Positions 54,601 to 63,490 of a stretch of DNA of 64,000 nucleotides are shown one piece after another (the stretch's first letter is position 1; each line of letters opens with the position of its first letter). Below the pieces are notes generated by a model. The model searched no databases, was not told the origin of the DNA, and saw only the letters and a list, made by a program, of their open reading frames with translations. Both the position numbers and the translations under genes were made by a program. The DNA is from Balneolaceae bacterium (GTDB lineage: Bacteria; Bacteroidota; Rhodothermia; Balneolales; Balneolaceae): positions 1 to 64,000 of the forward strand of contig VEMX01000019.1 of assembly GCA_009711805.1 (NCBI GenBank), given 5' to 3'.

Positions 54601-56247
54601 CCCCAATGTTCCCGTATTAACGGTAGCCGAAATTTGAAGGGTTACGCTGTCTTCAGCAGCTACAGAACCTACATCCCAGATTCCTGTCCCCGATGTGTAT
54701 GTGCCTTGGTCGGTACTGGACGACACATAGGTAATACCAGGCGGTAACTGATCGGTAAGCTGAATTCCGGAGGCATCGAATGTGTCTGAAGTATTCTTAA
54801 GCCCGATGGTGAACGTAATTTGTTCACCCTCAATGGGTTTAGAGTTGTTAACTGTTTTAGTGATTCTAAGATCAGGCGTGGGAGGAACTGAAATAGTAAC
54901 CTCGTGATCTTCCACTTCGCCATCAGTAGCATTTCCTGTAGGATTTGAGATCTCCGCCAAGGAAGAAGCAATTCTAAACCGGGCGTGAGACGTCCCAGTC
55001 GTTAAACCGGAAAGACCACTCCAGTTTAAGGTTACACTACCTGAAGCACAGGTGCCGGAATCATACTCTCCCACATCAAAAGAACCGGAACGATCAAAAT
55101 CTACCCAACCTCCTACATTACCTCCATCAGTACACACCAGGGTTACGCTGTAGGATGTCTGATCGGTGGTTAACCCGGGCATTACCGAAATAGCATCCTC
55201 ATCATCCCCATTACCCATACCTGATGACTCATTATCATCTCCCTGTGATTGTGGACCGGGAGCTCCGTTACCGTCTCCATCAACACCAGCACCGAAATAT
55301 ACACTTGGAGAAACACTATTACTTAGAAAATGAAAGGCCGGGGATACCGCTCCTGCACTGTAACGGGTATAGTAAGAAGTTGGGGCATCTCCAAAGTCGG
55401 CCACTATAGCCATTCCGAAATGAATGTTATCGGGCTGAGAATCTACTTTCCTGATTTCGATTCTGTCTACATTTGTATCGGTGATTCGGAACCAAACGGG
55501 TACTGAGGATGAACTACAGGCAGAATTAGCTGATACTGTGGGTCTGATTTCAACCGTCGTATTTCCGTTGGTATACACCAGGTTAACAGTGTTGGTACAT
55601 ACTCCGCCATCGGTACCCTGTCCCGTCAACCAGTCGTTTACCGTAAGTTTGGTATTGCCGGAATCGTAGGCTTCCAGTGTGTACGACGTATTACCCGAAG
55701 CCGGGCGTAACCTGTTAAACGCAAGAATAACAGCATCGGATGGTATGCCTGATGGAATCTCAATATCAAAAGAAGTAGCATCTCCGCTGTTACCGGTGGG
55801 ATTCACCTGTGGGCCATTATACTTATCCCCAGAAAAAACTCCACTAGCCCATTCCTGAAGGGCATTGGGGGCAAAAGTTGTTTGGGGGCCAACTGCCGTA
55901 ATCGTACCAATAGTGGCATCTCCTACGATTGCGCTCATGGTTGTGCCATCATAAGTTCCATCGAAGCAGGCCCATGCAGCATCCTGCCCGTTAATAATTG
56001 GGCAGGGATCGGGAGCAAAGCCAGCCACTCGTGTTGTTGGGTTCTTATATGGTATCCCTAAAAAACCTGTGGAAAATTCCGGTTTCCCCACGGGGGACTC
56101 TGCTTCTACTATAAACTCTTGTTGCGGAGAGGGGCCCTCAAACGATAATGTATTATCATTATACTGGGCATTAGTAATTCCTGGTAAAGCTGCCAGCAGC
56201 AGTATAACACTCAATATTTGATATGTAGCTATTCTATATTTCCTCAT
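48643..56247 (-). CDS. Giant multi-domain surface protein (GEVED, DUF11, beta-helix, SdrD-like)
   Basis: This protein has about 2534 residues. I place the start at 56247 (MRKYRIATYQILSVILLLAA, signal peptide); an upstream in-frame start would overlap the previous gene. A GGAGG lies upstream of the ATG. Domains: a GEVED-type region with Gly/Asp-rich loops (about 300-440); DUF11 repeats at about 455 and 580; an unrecognised domain from about 713 (CNDRPLLTFENETL); DUF11 at about 917; a second copy of that domain from about 1048; DUF11 at about 1262; SdrD-like domains near 1386, 2070 and 2180; a right-handed beta-helix-like region (about 1660-1920); and a final DUF11 from about 2430. There is no type IX sorting domain. 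It is probably a surface adhesin or structural protein, follows the OmpA-linked gene by 4 bp, and is cotranscribed with it. Confidence 0.88.
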   Translation of the reverse strand: MRKYRIATYQILSVILLLAALPGITNAQYNDNTLSFEGPSPQQEFIVEAESPVGKPEFSTGFLGIPYKNPTTRVAGFAPDPCPIINGQDAAWACFDGTYDGTTMSAIVGDATIGTITAVGPQTTFAPNALQEWASGVFSGDKYNGPQVNPTGNSGDATSFDIEIPSGIPSDAVILAFNRLRPASGNTSYTLEAYDSGNTKLTVNDWLTGQGTDGGVCTNTVNLVYTNGNTTVEIRPTVSANSACSSSSVPVWFRITDTNVDRIEIRKVDSQPDNIHFGMAIVADFGDAPTSYYTRYSAGAVSPAFHFLSNSVSPSVYFGAGVDGDGNGAPGPQSQGDDNESSGMGNGDDEDAISVMPGLTTDQTSYSVTLVCTDGGNVGGWVDFDRSGSFDVGEYDSGTCASGSVTLNWSGLSGLTTGTSHARFRIASSLAEISNPTGNATDGEVEDHEVTISVPPTPDLRITKTVNNSKPIEGEQITFTIGLKNTSDTFDASGIQLTDQLPPGITYVSSSTDQGTYTSGTGIWDVGSVAAEDSVTLQISATVNTGTLGNVITNTAQITGLNETDPELSNNSQSAGITVSPEKADIAITKSADKSAPTEGAFVDYTITVVNNGPKTATNLEIIDQLPTGLEYLDDTPSTGSYNTSTGIWDIGTLANGASVTLTIETRVESNTEGSAIDNTAALHNLDQEDPNASDNSATASINVVPPSTPTTCNDRPLLTFENETLISGIDGQVGAVYKFPNVMSGVYAEVEIITIYNADLKDIDDEGTSGLPNDFSPFIENQSGDDGYIDFEIRFYDNSTDFSRYLSFTATTSDVDGTGNLRDFVGYENLTSFTVENTTELVTGAENIYTTFVSNNYNDTRPEYSNYSEYKVYATYTNEPTFKLRTGMKSDGTVDDRIVSVNFDPCEINNFNNPVTTDVVDIAVTKSVDDNSPEVGDTITYTIQATNNEGKTVNDVEINDDLPSGLTFVSSNPSQGTYNSSTGIWDIGNMSGLQTATLQLSATIQNGEEGETITNTASLYDVDGLDGFEPNNSASVDILVYDSGSGLSCNEPPMFSFNGYTLEQGVDKQVNAIYRFNNIASGLDALVKIKQISNAVLNELDNNSVSDSPANFSPLFETQNGTSNGYIDWEITIVQTGTTSPVKRNFSMTGLDIDGWQTGGESIRDYLGFAQNVSNTVESGTNLTLTTEDDFEIFASSTTTDASGSFDTDHMAYITYQYTSELEVRTGSMPTGGYDSQRLVDIDFRGCLNEEFDNPVVTNRNADLQVIKTVDEANPLENETINYTVTVTNNGPEDATEVDIHEDLPSDLSLVEAVPSQGTYNQITDTWALGTLNSGSSATLALETTVNSGNTGSTITNKAHVLGFNQHDPNINNDTSEVAVDVSTIIEGTIFHDLTGDGITDGDTNFGDASGDQQAAENVELLLFKDGGDGAADGSDDTYIKTETTDNEGYYAFQIGENGTYWIAVNSKTGDLSDGTSWAEQTYAPGDGICSDGAGGSSTLGSAGNCFGGRRGDVSDNISSSPSASDVLNAEHIAKVNMTGSQISDIDFGFSFNVVTNIDDGDDDGSAGRSIQGSLRQFIQNANQESGANTMRFVPAVSTNQSGSGGSWWSVSLTSELPALTDPLTTVDGTAFDRNAPLSEEDTNTGSVGSGGSVGTDGLSLNTFERKELEINLNDAGNNAFRINSTGAITVRDIALYNNSIAISLSNTTGGLIEHTLIGSRADGTDPGGSSRVDDGVSVNGSSSLNILIRENYIVYASGNGAEGTNANSDVTFYKNEFYKNALSDTDADGLQFTGSWTIEQNLIHQNGNGSSSSVSGGAGIEFGSSSATAQNVTIRDNSILQNNVTGITVIDRAESSLIETNIIAGNGDNYSSGGQKLGAGVRLSFPNSQSVEGIRISQNSFYNNHGISIDVVTTYGGGSSGQADGVTPNDGSIVSGTTEPNQGLDYPMFTLATIESSDLKVEGFIGTNATKLSGTYTVEIYKADDDGNNDGLIEEGGSLVRPHGEGRYYIGTITTNSDGTFNESIAIPGGISLATNDRITAIAINSGSSTSEFSSNQRIVPTGVSVSGYVYTDTNHNSVKENTENGLQSITVVLYNVSENNCKSVLTDSDGYYEFTNVLNGDYEVIEAYGQSIPTPDVCTPAAIDPNEHISTSPNVRPVEVNNNPATMNFGDFLGSRIQGTVFNDNGIGSGVANDAIQNGTEGGISQTGFTIKAKDASDILIDESVLNASGGYTLFIPKSEVANGGTVKVIEESPASYTSTGGDAGNTGGSYTIATDIVTFLVNAGDEYTGVNFADVQISTLLTDGQQNQFPGATATFTHQFIARTAGSVLFEAENGTANSNPVWPVNLYQDSNCNGTVDSGEPALDGSTAITVSANQTVCLAVKVTVPMGVQAGSTNNVTIKANFTLANTSPEIKQDLSRTDLVIVSETQGGLVIMKAVDKAQAIPGAVLTYSIDYQNNGNQPITSLEITDDTPAYTSFQSAACANLPNDLTACTITDPGSGQTGVIKWVFSGSLMPGSSGTITYSVKIDD

Positions 56248-56251
56248 AACC

Positions 56252-59200
56252 CTATTCACCTCCATTGCCAGAGACATTCACATTCTCAAGATTAATCAGC
56301 TTCATCTCATCAGCTCCCTCATAACTGAATTCAACCTGATCAGCTGTTACTGTTGTATCAGTCACAAGCCCTATCCTGTCCTTACCTATACCCCAACTAA
56401 CCAAATAACCGTAAATAGCTCCTGCCCTTTCCACATTTATACCCTTCCCATTATATTGAATCTCTATTGTTGCTTTTGGAGTCCGGTTGAGGAATGAGCC
56501 GATTCTGGATACCATGGCTTTGTTCTCGATACTCAGATCTGCCATATAGTTTTCAAATATCAGATTCTGAGGAAGCATCATAGTCTGTATGTCTGCACTT
56601 GTCAGTAAATGGTCTTTACGTTTCCTCAGTATGCTCAACAGATTATCCATCATCTCCAGTGCCTGCTTATTTTGAGCGAACTTAATATCGTCTTGCTGTG
56701 CATATACTTTTAAACCGTTCACATTAGAATAGGTAAAGCGTACCCCTCTTAGCTCAGGATTAACCCGTGTTGTAAACCGTTCTTTCTCTATCCCTTCTTT
56801 TATGAGAATAGAAGCAATAGCTTCAGCCAGGTGTGCATTTTTAGCTGTAATATTGAGTGCTACATTATCAAACTGATGGAGTACAATTCCTATTCTGTGG
56901 GTCATGTAGGTATGAACCTCGTTGAATGAAGAACCGGATACGTTAAATGCCCCTGGCACGGCATTGTGCTGAGCAGTAAATACATAATCCCAATCACCAA
57001 TACCGGCTATTGCTTCATTCACTTGCAAGTCTTCAATCTGATCGATGAATCGTACATTCAGCTTGTCAATATTAAGTTCAAGTTCTACCCGGCGGTTGGC
57101 GGCCATATCTACCCGGTCATTCTCTATTCGGGCTTCCTCGCTGTAGCTTAAACCCTCAAACTTTAGTTTTTTCGGATCTACACCTGCAGCTACAAAATAT
57201 GCACGTACTGCTTTGGCCCGCTCTTCAGAAAGCTTCATGTTATAGGAATAGGAGCTTTTAGTGTCGGTATGTCCAGTTAAACGAATGTAGTATTCATCTT
57301 CATTAGTCAGGAAACTGGCCACTTTGTCTAACATGTTTGCGGCGGCTTTATTTATATATGTGCTATTGTTGTTGAAGTGAATTAAACGCGGCAGTATATA
57401 GAATTGTCCATAATTGATATTTCTTGCCACCAATGGTGTAGTAATGCCTGGAAGTTTAAACTGTGGGAAGGAATACTTTATCAACTTATCAGCTGGTTTT
57501 TCACATTCCTCAGCACATATTAAATACCTGGATTCATCCAATATTGAATTGCTTCTTCGGGGTGCAAGGCTTCGGAATATTTGCTCGTCAAATTTATAAC
57601 TAAAACCGGCATACACCCCTCGCTGGGTGTAGTTGTTTGCTGCCAGATCTTCATCCTCGTAACCGAAGAAATTAAATCCTGACGCCAGGCGGAGATTGGT
57701 AGCTACCAGGAAACCGGCCTCAACACCCAAGCCATAATCCTTAATCGTAAAATCACTGTTGGCAATCAGGCTTGCGTTAATGCCGGCATCCCACTTTTCA
57801 TTAATATCATGAGTCAGGCGACCGGATACCAGCTCAAGGAAGCTAGCCGACTTAATCAGATCATCCTGCTCTACAGATCGCTTGGCTGCAATACGACCCG
57901 AAAATGTCCAGTCGGTTTCGGGATGATAATTCATATGAGCTGACATCACATGGGCAGCCCGGAAATGCTCATCCGCTATATTGGCATTTTTTTCATATTT
58001 AAACTCATAGCGGAAAAGAGCGTCAAAGCGGTTATGGTAAGAATCCCGGTAAGCCGCCCCTACTCTGAATCGCTCGGCTACTTTACTTAACCCGCTTTTT
58101 CCTTCCTGCGTATTTAATGAAAGAATATTTTTCCCCAGGAATGTCCAGTTTGGGCTTATGCGGTATCCTATTCCAAAAGTATTCAGGTATGTATTTGCCT
58201 GACTGCTAAAACGAGCCTCGGCTCTTGCCGTACCTTTCCAGTTTGGATTTGCGGTGTACTCTACCGATGAAGAAATTGCGGTTCCATCATTAGAAGAGGG
58301 CCCTTTTATGGTAAATATACGCTCGAAACCAACGTTCAATCCAAAACCTTTACTTAACTCAAAACGGTTTCTAAGCCCTATGGCTGCCTGACCACTTTTC
58401 CCGTCCATAGCATCATCAATGCGATATTCACTGTACACCTGCCCATTTTTCATATAATCTACATCCACCCCAAATACCGAGTTATTACGGCGGGCGCTTC
58501 CACTCATGGTATACCGCCCTCCTGTACTTGATATAAACTCATGGCGTGCATACAGTTTTGCAATATTTTTAATTTTATAATCGCCGCCTATCGCCATTAA
58601 TTTACGGGCTTTCTGGTGCAGATCCTGCTCATACTCAGCAGATATTGAAGCGCCTTTAACAAACGGTAAATCCGTTATAATTTCACTTCTCAAGTTTGTG
58701 CTCTTAGTGTCTCCGGAGGTTGGTTGTTTTTGTTCAGAGTGGCGTACTCCTATTTCTGCATTCATGTACTTGCCGAATGACTGCTGCACATTTACAACCC
58801 CACCCATTGTTTCGGCTCCTGAAGTATCATTTCTTGAAAACAGGAACTCACCATTGAGGTTAGTCGATTTAGTTACACTCAACCGGCTTCTAACTTTAGC
58901 TTCCGTTCTGCCTTGTCCCAGGGTGGCGCTTCGATTGTTGAAGTTCTTATCAGAGCTGCCTAATTGAGCTGTTACATCAAGTTTATCGCCCTGTCTTTCT
59001 ATTTGAACTCGTCCAGCACTTCCGGAACCTTTCGATTCTGTATGGGTGTTGGCTACTTCGGCCACTATGCGCGTTTTCTCACCCAGCTCCATACTCACTG
59101 TTCCGGAAGTCAGCGTAAGTTGATCCTGAGGATTATTATCCTGAACAATATTAGCTCCTAATTCAACCGACTCTCCCAGTTTAACAGCTCCATCAATTCC

Positions 59201-62200
59201 TCCTATGAAATACCGTTCTTTATCATTTTCTACTTCGTAAGTAGCTCGGATAAATACAGGGTTAAATTCTTTATCTACACTGGATACAGGATTTCGGAAT
59301 GTAATTACTCCGTTAAAAGGCTCAATAGCATAATCCGTAAACCTTGTAAGCCTTCTCACATCCAGGATCACTTCGGGTTGATCGCGATCGTATGTGACGA
59401 TCTCAATAATTTCACTGTTTTCAATAATATCATCATCCGGAAGTTCGTAGCGAGAAATACCCTGTCCTCTGAATTCTCTCACTCTGTTTGTAGAAAAGGA
59501 GCTTACGGCAAATGCGCTGGCTTCCATATTATCATTTTCCAAGTGTGCTTTAACCCCGGTTTGTGCCCTGCTATAATCCCCTAATTGACGATCCTGAGAT
59601 CTTTTCTGCGTGATGAAATCGCCATAAAGCGCATAGGTTTTATTTCTGTCAACCCGGATATAAAGTCGGCTGGTGGATTGTGCGTCAAATCCTTTGATAG
59701 ATGACTCACCATATACCGGGTAGAATTCATCGGGATTAATATCTCTGAAGAGGGCATCTTCTTTATTTTTCTCGGAGTCGTAACCGGCGGTGAGCAAGGT
59801 TTTACCGCTCACTTTTCCTTTCAGGAAGAAAGATACACGCCCATCGCCCGTAAAGTTGTTCATATCATAGGTCAGCGACTTCAATTCTCTTTCAAAGCCA
59901 TCATCGCCTTTGGCAGATGCAATATTAAGCGGATCTCTTAGCCGGATATTCCCCTCAATTATACCTGCTGCAATCAGCGGCCTTAAGTCGGGGAGGAAAT
60001 CAACCTTCGCTTCATCGCTAAGTTCGCCGGCATGTGCTCGTACAGTTACGGTTCTGGGTTCTATGGTTGATATAAGCTCAAATTCGGCCCTTCCATTTTC
60101 AACAAATACCTGGGTACCTGATTCTTTGTCATTCAGATCTTCAGCATTCCATTTTCCAAATGAAACATCCAATGTTACCGGAATACGGGATCCAACGGGT
60201 ATTCCTTGCTTATCCAGCAGTTCAACCCGTACTACGGCGGCTGATGTACCGTCGGCAGATACATCATTCACCGGAATATTTACGTTCAGTACATGAAGTT
60301 CTCCGGGGGCGTAAACACGGATCGTTTCTGTATCTCGTTCATTGCCAAACGGATCTACCTCTTTAAGGGTGATATTGTTTATGCCCGGTTTAAGTGAAAT
60401 ACTTACAAATTCCCACACTTGCAGATCTTTATGGCTGGAAACAGACCGCTGACCAATTTTATTTTCTTCTGTATCCTTTCCATTTACTGACAGTACAAAG
60501 TTGGCTCCTCTGCGGCCTTTGACCCAGAATGTGTTTTGATCTGAAGTAAGCGTATCTCCATCAACGATATTAAGGAACCCTAGTCCGGCTTCAGCTTTTA
60601 AAAGAGCCCATTCCATTTTATTCAGCTCTACCGAATCTGCCTTGGCTACAGCTGAATCGACCGGAGCATCTGAGGTGCCGGGAACTATTTGTTCTGCTTC
60701 GGGAGTTTGTATTTCATTTAAAGTTCCACTGGCTTTATCAAAGTTAACATTTTTAGCGTTGTTGGATCGATTATCTACATTCAGCTTTTTGGTAATATCC
60801 TTTTCCATCATCTGATCAGAAACAGACTGGAATGCTTTTGTTCGAGCGTTAATCTCTTCATGTACAGCTGGTGTACAGTTACAGATGGCAAAATCAGCCC
60901 GGTGCATTTCTCCTTTTTTCAGGTCTACAAAACGACTGGATGGGTCGTTGGCCTGGCGATTGTCAATAACCAACAGTTCACTTCCTTTTGGCAAGGAGTA
61001 ATTGTCTACCTTGAGGATATGCTTGTTTGGCTTTATGGCATAGAACGAGTACTTCCCTTCTCCATCGGTAATTACATAGTTACCATTTTCCAGGTACAGC
61101 CTTACACCGGGCACTCCTGCCTCTCCCCGGTCTTGCATGCCATCTTTATTACAATCCAGAAATACCTTACCTATTATATAGCCATCATCGGTAAATACAC
61201 CGCCATTAACTTCTACTTTTACCTGTGCTTTATTACTTACCTTGATAATAGCTTCATCACTCTCAGCTATTGCTGTGTTAATGCCGTCTCCCTTTTCAGA
61301 GCCCGGTCCAACATACACCTGGTACATAAGTTCTAAAGAAGTGCCGGGTTCAATTGCCCCCAAACTAAAGCTAAGATCCGGCCCTTTGCCTCCTTCGGGG
61401 TTATCGATTCGTTCTCCATCAATACGTGCCGAGCCAAGCTGATATACAAACCCAAATGGAAGCTCATCATATAAAGTAAGGTCATTAATCGTATTTACGG
61501 CTTCACTTCGGATAGTCAGTGTATAGTAGATGAAGTCTCCAATTTCTGCCACTTTCTTATTCACCTTCTTTTCAACAAACAGCACTCCCTTTCCTTTGGG
61601 ATCCAGGGGTATGTCAAAATCAACTCCCTGTGGTTCTTCCTCAAATACAAATGTTTGCCCATATGATCCTTCCGCATCTATCTCCCTGTCCTCCGGAAGT
61701 TGATCCGGGCTCAACTCAGAAGCAAAGTTATACCCGCTGGGAGGATTAACCTCTATTCTATATTCGCCCGGCAGCAAGTAAGGGTATTCGAATTTACCTT
61801 CCTGGTTGGTGTATTGGATATTCTCAATCGCTTTTTCTGCGTCGGCATCCAACACTTCCGCCAGGCCGCCGGCAATACCTCCGTTGGTTACTCCATTTAC
61901 GTCAATAATGCGTACTTCAGCGCCGCTTACAGGGGTATTGGTTTCACTATCAAACACTATACCTGATGGGTCAACGACCACTCGGGCATTAATAACAGCG
62001 GAACCACCACTGCCATTGCCGCCATTATCGCTGTCAAGACCTTCACAATTAAGAATAGCCTCTAACTCATCACCTTCAACTGTTTCCAGAATTTCATTAC
62101 CAAGTATAACTTCATGTTCCAGTCCGTCTCTTGTGGGTATTTTTTTGTTAACTCGGAAGCGGCCGGAATTAGGTCCTGTTTCAGTGGCATTAAAAAGTTC

Positions 62201-63418
62201 TTTATCGCCGGTAATCAGAGAATTAATTTCTATCGTAGCTATATCTACTTCATTTCGGGAGATATTGCAGGCAGAAGCAACCGCTTCGAGATGTAAATCG
62301 GCACCAATGGTAGATGTACCTGTCGTATTGGTAAATGTGTCGTCTGTGAAATAATCAATGTCTGCATCTTTTTCAGGTAATTCAGTTATCACTGTATTGG
62401 ATGCTGCTTCGGTTTCTACATTTCCGTTGGGATCTACAAATGAAATCTCGGCTGTATTTTCAATTTGGCCGGTAGCCCCGTCATTTATTTTTACATCAAA
62501 CAATATTTCAAAGCTCTCATTAACTTTCAGAGAATCGAAGGCTACGGCTACAACATCAACCTGATCCAGGTCTGCCGGGGGCGACATTGAAAATTCAAAT
62601 GCACCATCACCGGATGTATGAAATAAAGCTGTTCCTTTTTCCAGATCGGCGAAGCCAACCAGTGAAGTATTGGCAGGAACCGAGTCTACAAGCACTACTT
62701 TCTTTTGTAACTGGCTATTGATGGTTACATCCCGGCCAATAGCGGTTACATCTCCGGTATTTACCCCGGCTATAGAATAGGTAAAGGTATCGCCGGCCTG
62801 TATATCGTCAGCGCCGATTTGTTCCTTCTGGAGTTCAATATCGGCTCCTATTAATACTTTAATGGAATCTGTATTCTGCAGGGTAACTCCATACTGAGCT
62901 GAGGTAGCTTCTACTTGAACCACAGCTTCAATTTGATCATTAATCAGAGCTGAGCTCACCATCCCGGAATAGGTGAAGTCAAATTGCTCGCCGGGACCTA
63001 ATGTAACCGATGCTCTTAGCGTGTCATCACTTAGTTGTTTTGATTTGCCCTGGTGCTCCCAAGCCATATTGTCCAGGTCAAAGTCATCACCGGGCAAATT
63101 ATAGATAGCCAATTCAAATGAAGATGATACATTGCCTTTATTCTTAAGCACATGACTCAAGCTTTGAGTTCGCCCTTTAAACGTCTTTATGACATGATCA
63201 GGCTCTAAAGAGAAGGTGGGGTGAGACTGCACTATAACTTTTACTGTATTCGACTGAATGCTTACCCCATCATCTCCTTCCGGAGCGTTAAAAATTGTTT
63301 TAGCCTGGTTAATAATTGCTGTACCCGGAGGGGGGGTAGTTTGTTGCGCATACACCTTTACCATACCTGTCCCCAGCAGGAACATCATCAACGCTATGTA
63401 TGGCTTTAAGTGTTTCAA
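56252..63418 (-). CDS. Giant DUF11/SdrD/beta-barrel/OmpA fusion protein (outer-membrane partner)
   Basis: This protein has about 2388 residues. I prefer the TTG at 63418 (MKHLKPYIALMMFLLGTG, signal peptide, cleavage after VYAQ) over a TTG at 63469, since a hairpin lies between. Order: DUF11-like repeats (about 30-330 and 610-720); a CnaB-like insert (about 490-570); SdrD-like GKVFLDCNKDGMQDRGE (about 745); Ser/Asp-rich linkers; an Ig/BIG1-like strand block (about 1040-1150); a strand-rich barrel-like stretch (about 1190-1950) with the family motif YPVYGESSIKGFDAQ; an OmpA domain (about 2010-2115) with TGHTDTKSSYSYNMKLSEER and NRRVELELN; and a ~275-residue tail with a degenerate second OmpA-like module. 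It probably anchors the neighbouring giant proteins. The barrel count is inferred. Confidence 0.88.
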   Translation of the reverse strand: MKHLKPYIALMMFLLGTGMVKVYAQQTTPPPGTAIINQAKTIFNAPEGDDGVSIQSNTVKVIVQSHPTFSLEPDHVIKTFKGRTQSLSHVLKNKGNVSSSFELAIYNLPGDDFDLDNMAWEHQGKSKQLSDDTLRASVTLGPGEQFDFTYSGMVSSALINDQIEAVVQVEATSAQYGVTLQNTDSIKVLIGADIELQKEQIGADDIQAGDTFTYSIAGVNTGDVTAIGRDVTINSQLQKKVVLVDSVPANTSLVGFADLEKGTALFHTSGDGAFEFSMSPPADLDQVDVVAVAFDSLKVNESFEILFDVKINDGATGQIENTAEISFVDPNGNVETEAASNTVITELPEKDADIDYFTDDTFTNTTGTSTIGADLHLEAVASACNISRNEVDIATIEINSLITGDKELFNATETGPNSGRFRVNKKIPTRDGLEHEVILGNEILETVEGDELEAILNCEGLDSDNGGNGSGGSAVINARVVVDPSGIVFDSETNTPVSGAEVRIIDVNGVTNGGIAGGLAEVLDADAEKAIENIQYTNQEGKFEYPYLLPGEYRIEVNPPSGYNFASELSPDQLPEDREIDAEGSYGQTFVFEEEPQGVDFDIPLDPKGKGVLFVEKKVNKKVAEIGDFIYYTLTIRSEAVNTINDLTLYDELPFGFVYQLGSARIDGERIDNPEGGKGPDLSFSLGAIEPGTSLELMYQVYVGPGSEKGDGINTAIAESDEAIIKVSNKAQVKVEVNGGVFTDDGYIIGKVFLDCNKDGMQDRGEAGVPGVRLYLENGNYVITDGEGKYSFYAIKPNKHILKVDNYSLPKGSELLVIDNRQANDPSSRFVDLKKGEMHRADFAICNCTPAVHEEINARTKAFQSVSDQMMEKDITKKLNVDNRSNNAKNVNFDKASGTLNEIQTPEAEQIVPGTSDAPVDSAVAKADSVELNKMEWALLKAEAGLGFLNIVDGDTLTSDQNTFWVKGRRGANFVLSVNGKDTEENKIGQRSVSSHKDLQVWEFVSISLKPGINNITLKEVDPFGNERDTETIRVYAPGELHVLNVNIPVNDVSADGTSAAVVRVELLDKQGIPVGSRIPVTLDVSFGKWNAEDLNDKESGTQVFVENGRAEFELISTIEPRTVTVRAHAGELSDEAKVDFLPDLRPLIAAGIIEGNIRLRDPLNIASAKGDDGFERELKSLTYDMNNFTGDGRVSFFLKGKVSGKTLLTAGYDSEKNKEDALFRDINPDEFYPVYGESSIKGFDAQSTSRLYIRVDRNKTYALYGDFITQKRSQDRQLGDYSRAQTGVKAHLENDNMEASAFAVSSFSTNRVREFRGQGISRYELPDDDIIENSEIIEIVTYDRDQPEVILDVRRLTRFTDYAIEPFNGVITFRNPVSSVDKEFNPVFIRATYEVENDKERYFIGGIDGAVKLGESVELGANIVQDNNPQDQLTLTSGTVSMELGEKTRIVAEVANTHTESKGSGSAGRVQIERQGDKLDVTAQLGSSDKNFNNRSATLGQGRTEAKVRSRLSVTKSTNLNGEFLFSRNDTSGAETMGGVVNVQQSFGKYMNAEIGVRHSEQKQPTSGDTKSTNLRSEIITDLPFVKGASISAEYEQDLHQKARKLMAIGGDYKIKNIAKLYARHEFISSTGGRYTMSGSARRNNSVFGVDVDYMKNGQVYSEYRIDDAMDGKSGQAAIGLRNRFELSKGFGLNVGFERIFTIKGPSSNDGTAISSSVEYTANPNWKGTARAEARFSSQANTYLNTFGIGYRISPNWTFLGKNILSLNTQEGKSGLSKVAERFRVGAAYRDSYHNRFDALFRYEFKYEKNANIADEHFRAAHVMSAHMNYHPETDWTFSGRIAAKRSVEQDDLIKSASFLELVSGRLTHDINEKWDAGINASLIANSDFTIKDYGLGVEAGFLVATNLRLASGFNFFGYEDEDLAANNYTQRGVYAGFSYKFDEQIFRSLAPRRSNSILDESRYLICAEECEKPADKLIKYSFPQFKLPGITTPLVARNINYGQFYILPRLIHFNNNSTYINKAAANMLDKVASFLTNEDEYYIRLTGHTDTKSSYSYNMKLSEERAKAVRAYFVAAGVDPKKLKFEGLSYSEEARIENDRVDMAANRRVELELNIDKLNVRFIDQIEDLQVNEAIAGIGDWDYVFTAQHNAVPGAFNVSGSSFNEVHTYMTHRIGIVLHQFDNVALNITAKNAHLAEAIASILIKEGIEKERFTTRVNPELRGVRFTYSNVNGLKVYAQQDDIKFAQNKQALEMMDNLLSILRKRKDHLLTSADIQTMMLPQNLIFENYMADLSIENKAMVSRIGSFLNRTPKATIEIQYNGKGINVERAGAIYGYLVSWGIGKDRIGLVTDTTVTADQVEFSYEGADEMKLINLENVNVSGNGGE

Positions 63419-63439
63419 GTATTTGTTGTTTGTTTTAAA

Positions 63440-63466
63440 TAGGAGAAGAGGGGTCAACCCCTTCCC
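63440..63466 (-). promoter_or_regulatory. GC-rich hairpin between the two DUF11 genes
   Basis: GAAGAGGGGT and ACCCCTTCC form a stem with a 2-base loop region, within the 72-bp gap between the genes at 63491 and 63418. No strong T-run follows. It may be an attenuator or RNA processing site that sets different levels for the upstream and downstream genes. Confidence 0.4.
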
Positions 63467-63490
63467 CAAGTGGGTTATTTATAAGATTGT

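Noticed and set aside
60860-61336. Open frame of about 158 codons on the plus strand inside the OmpA-linked gene
   Set aside because: It overlaps clear SdrD-like and DUF11 coding sequence on the other strand and has no family pattern.
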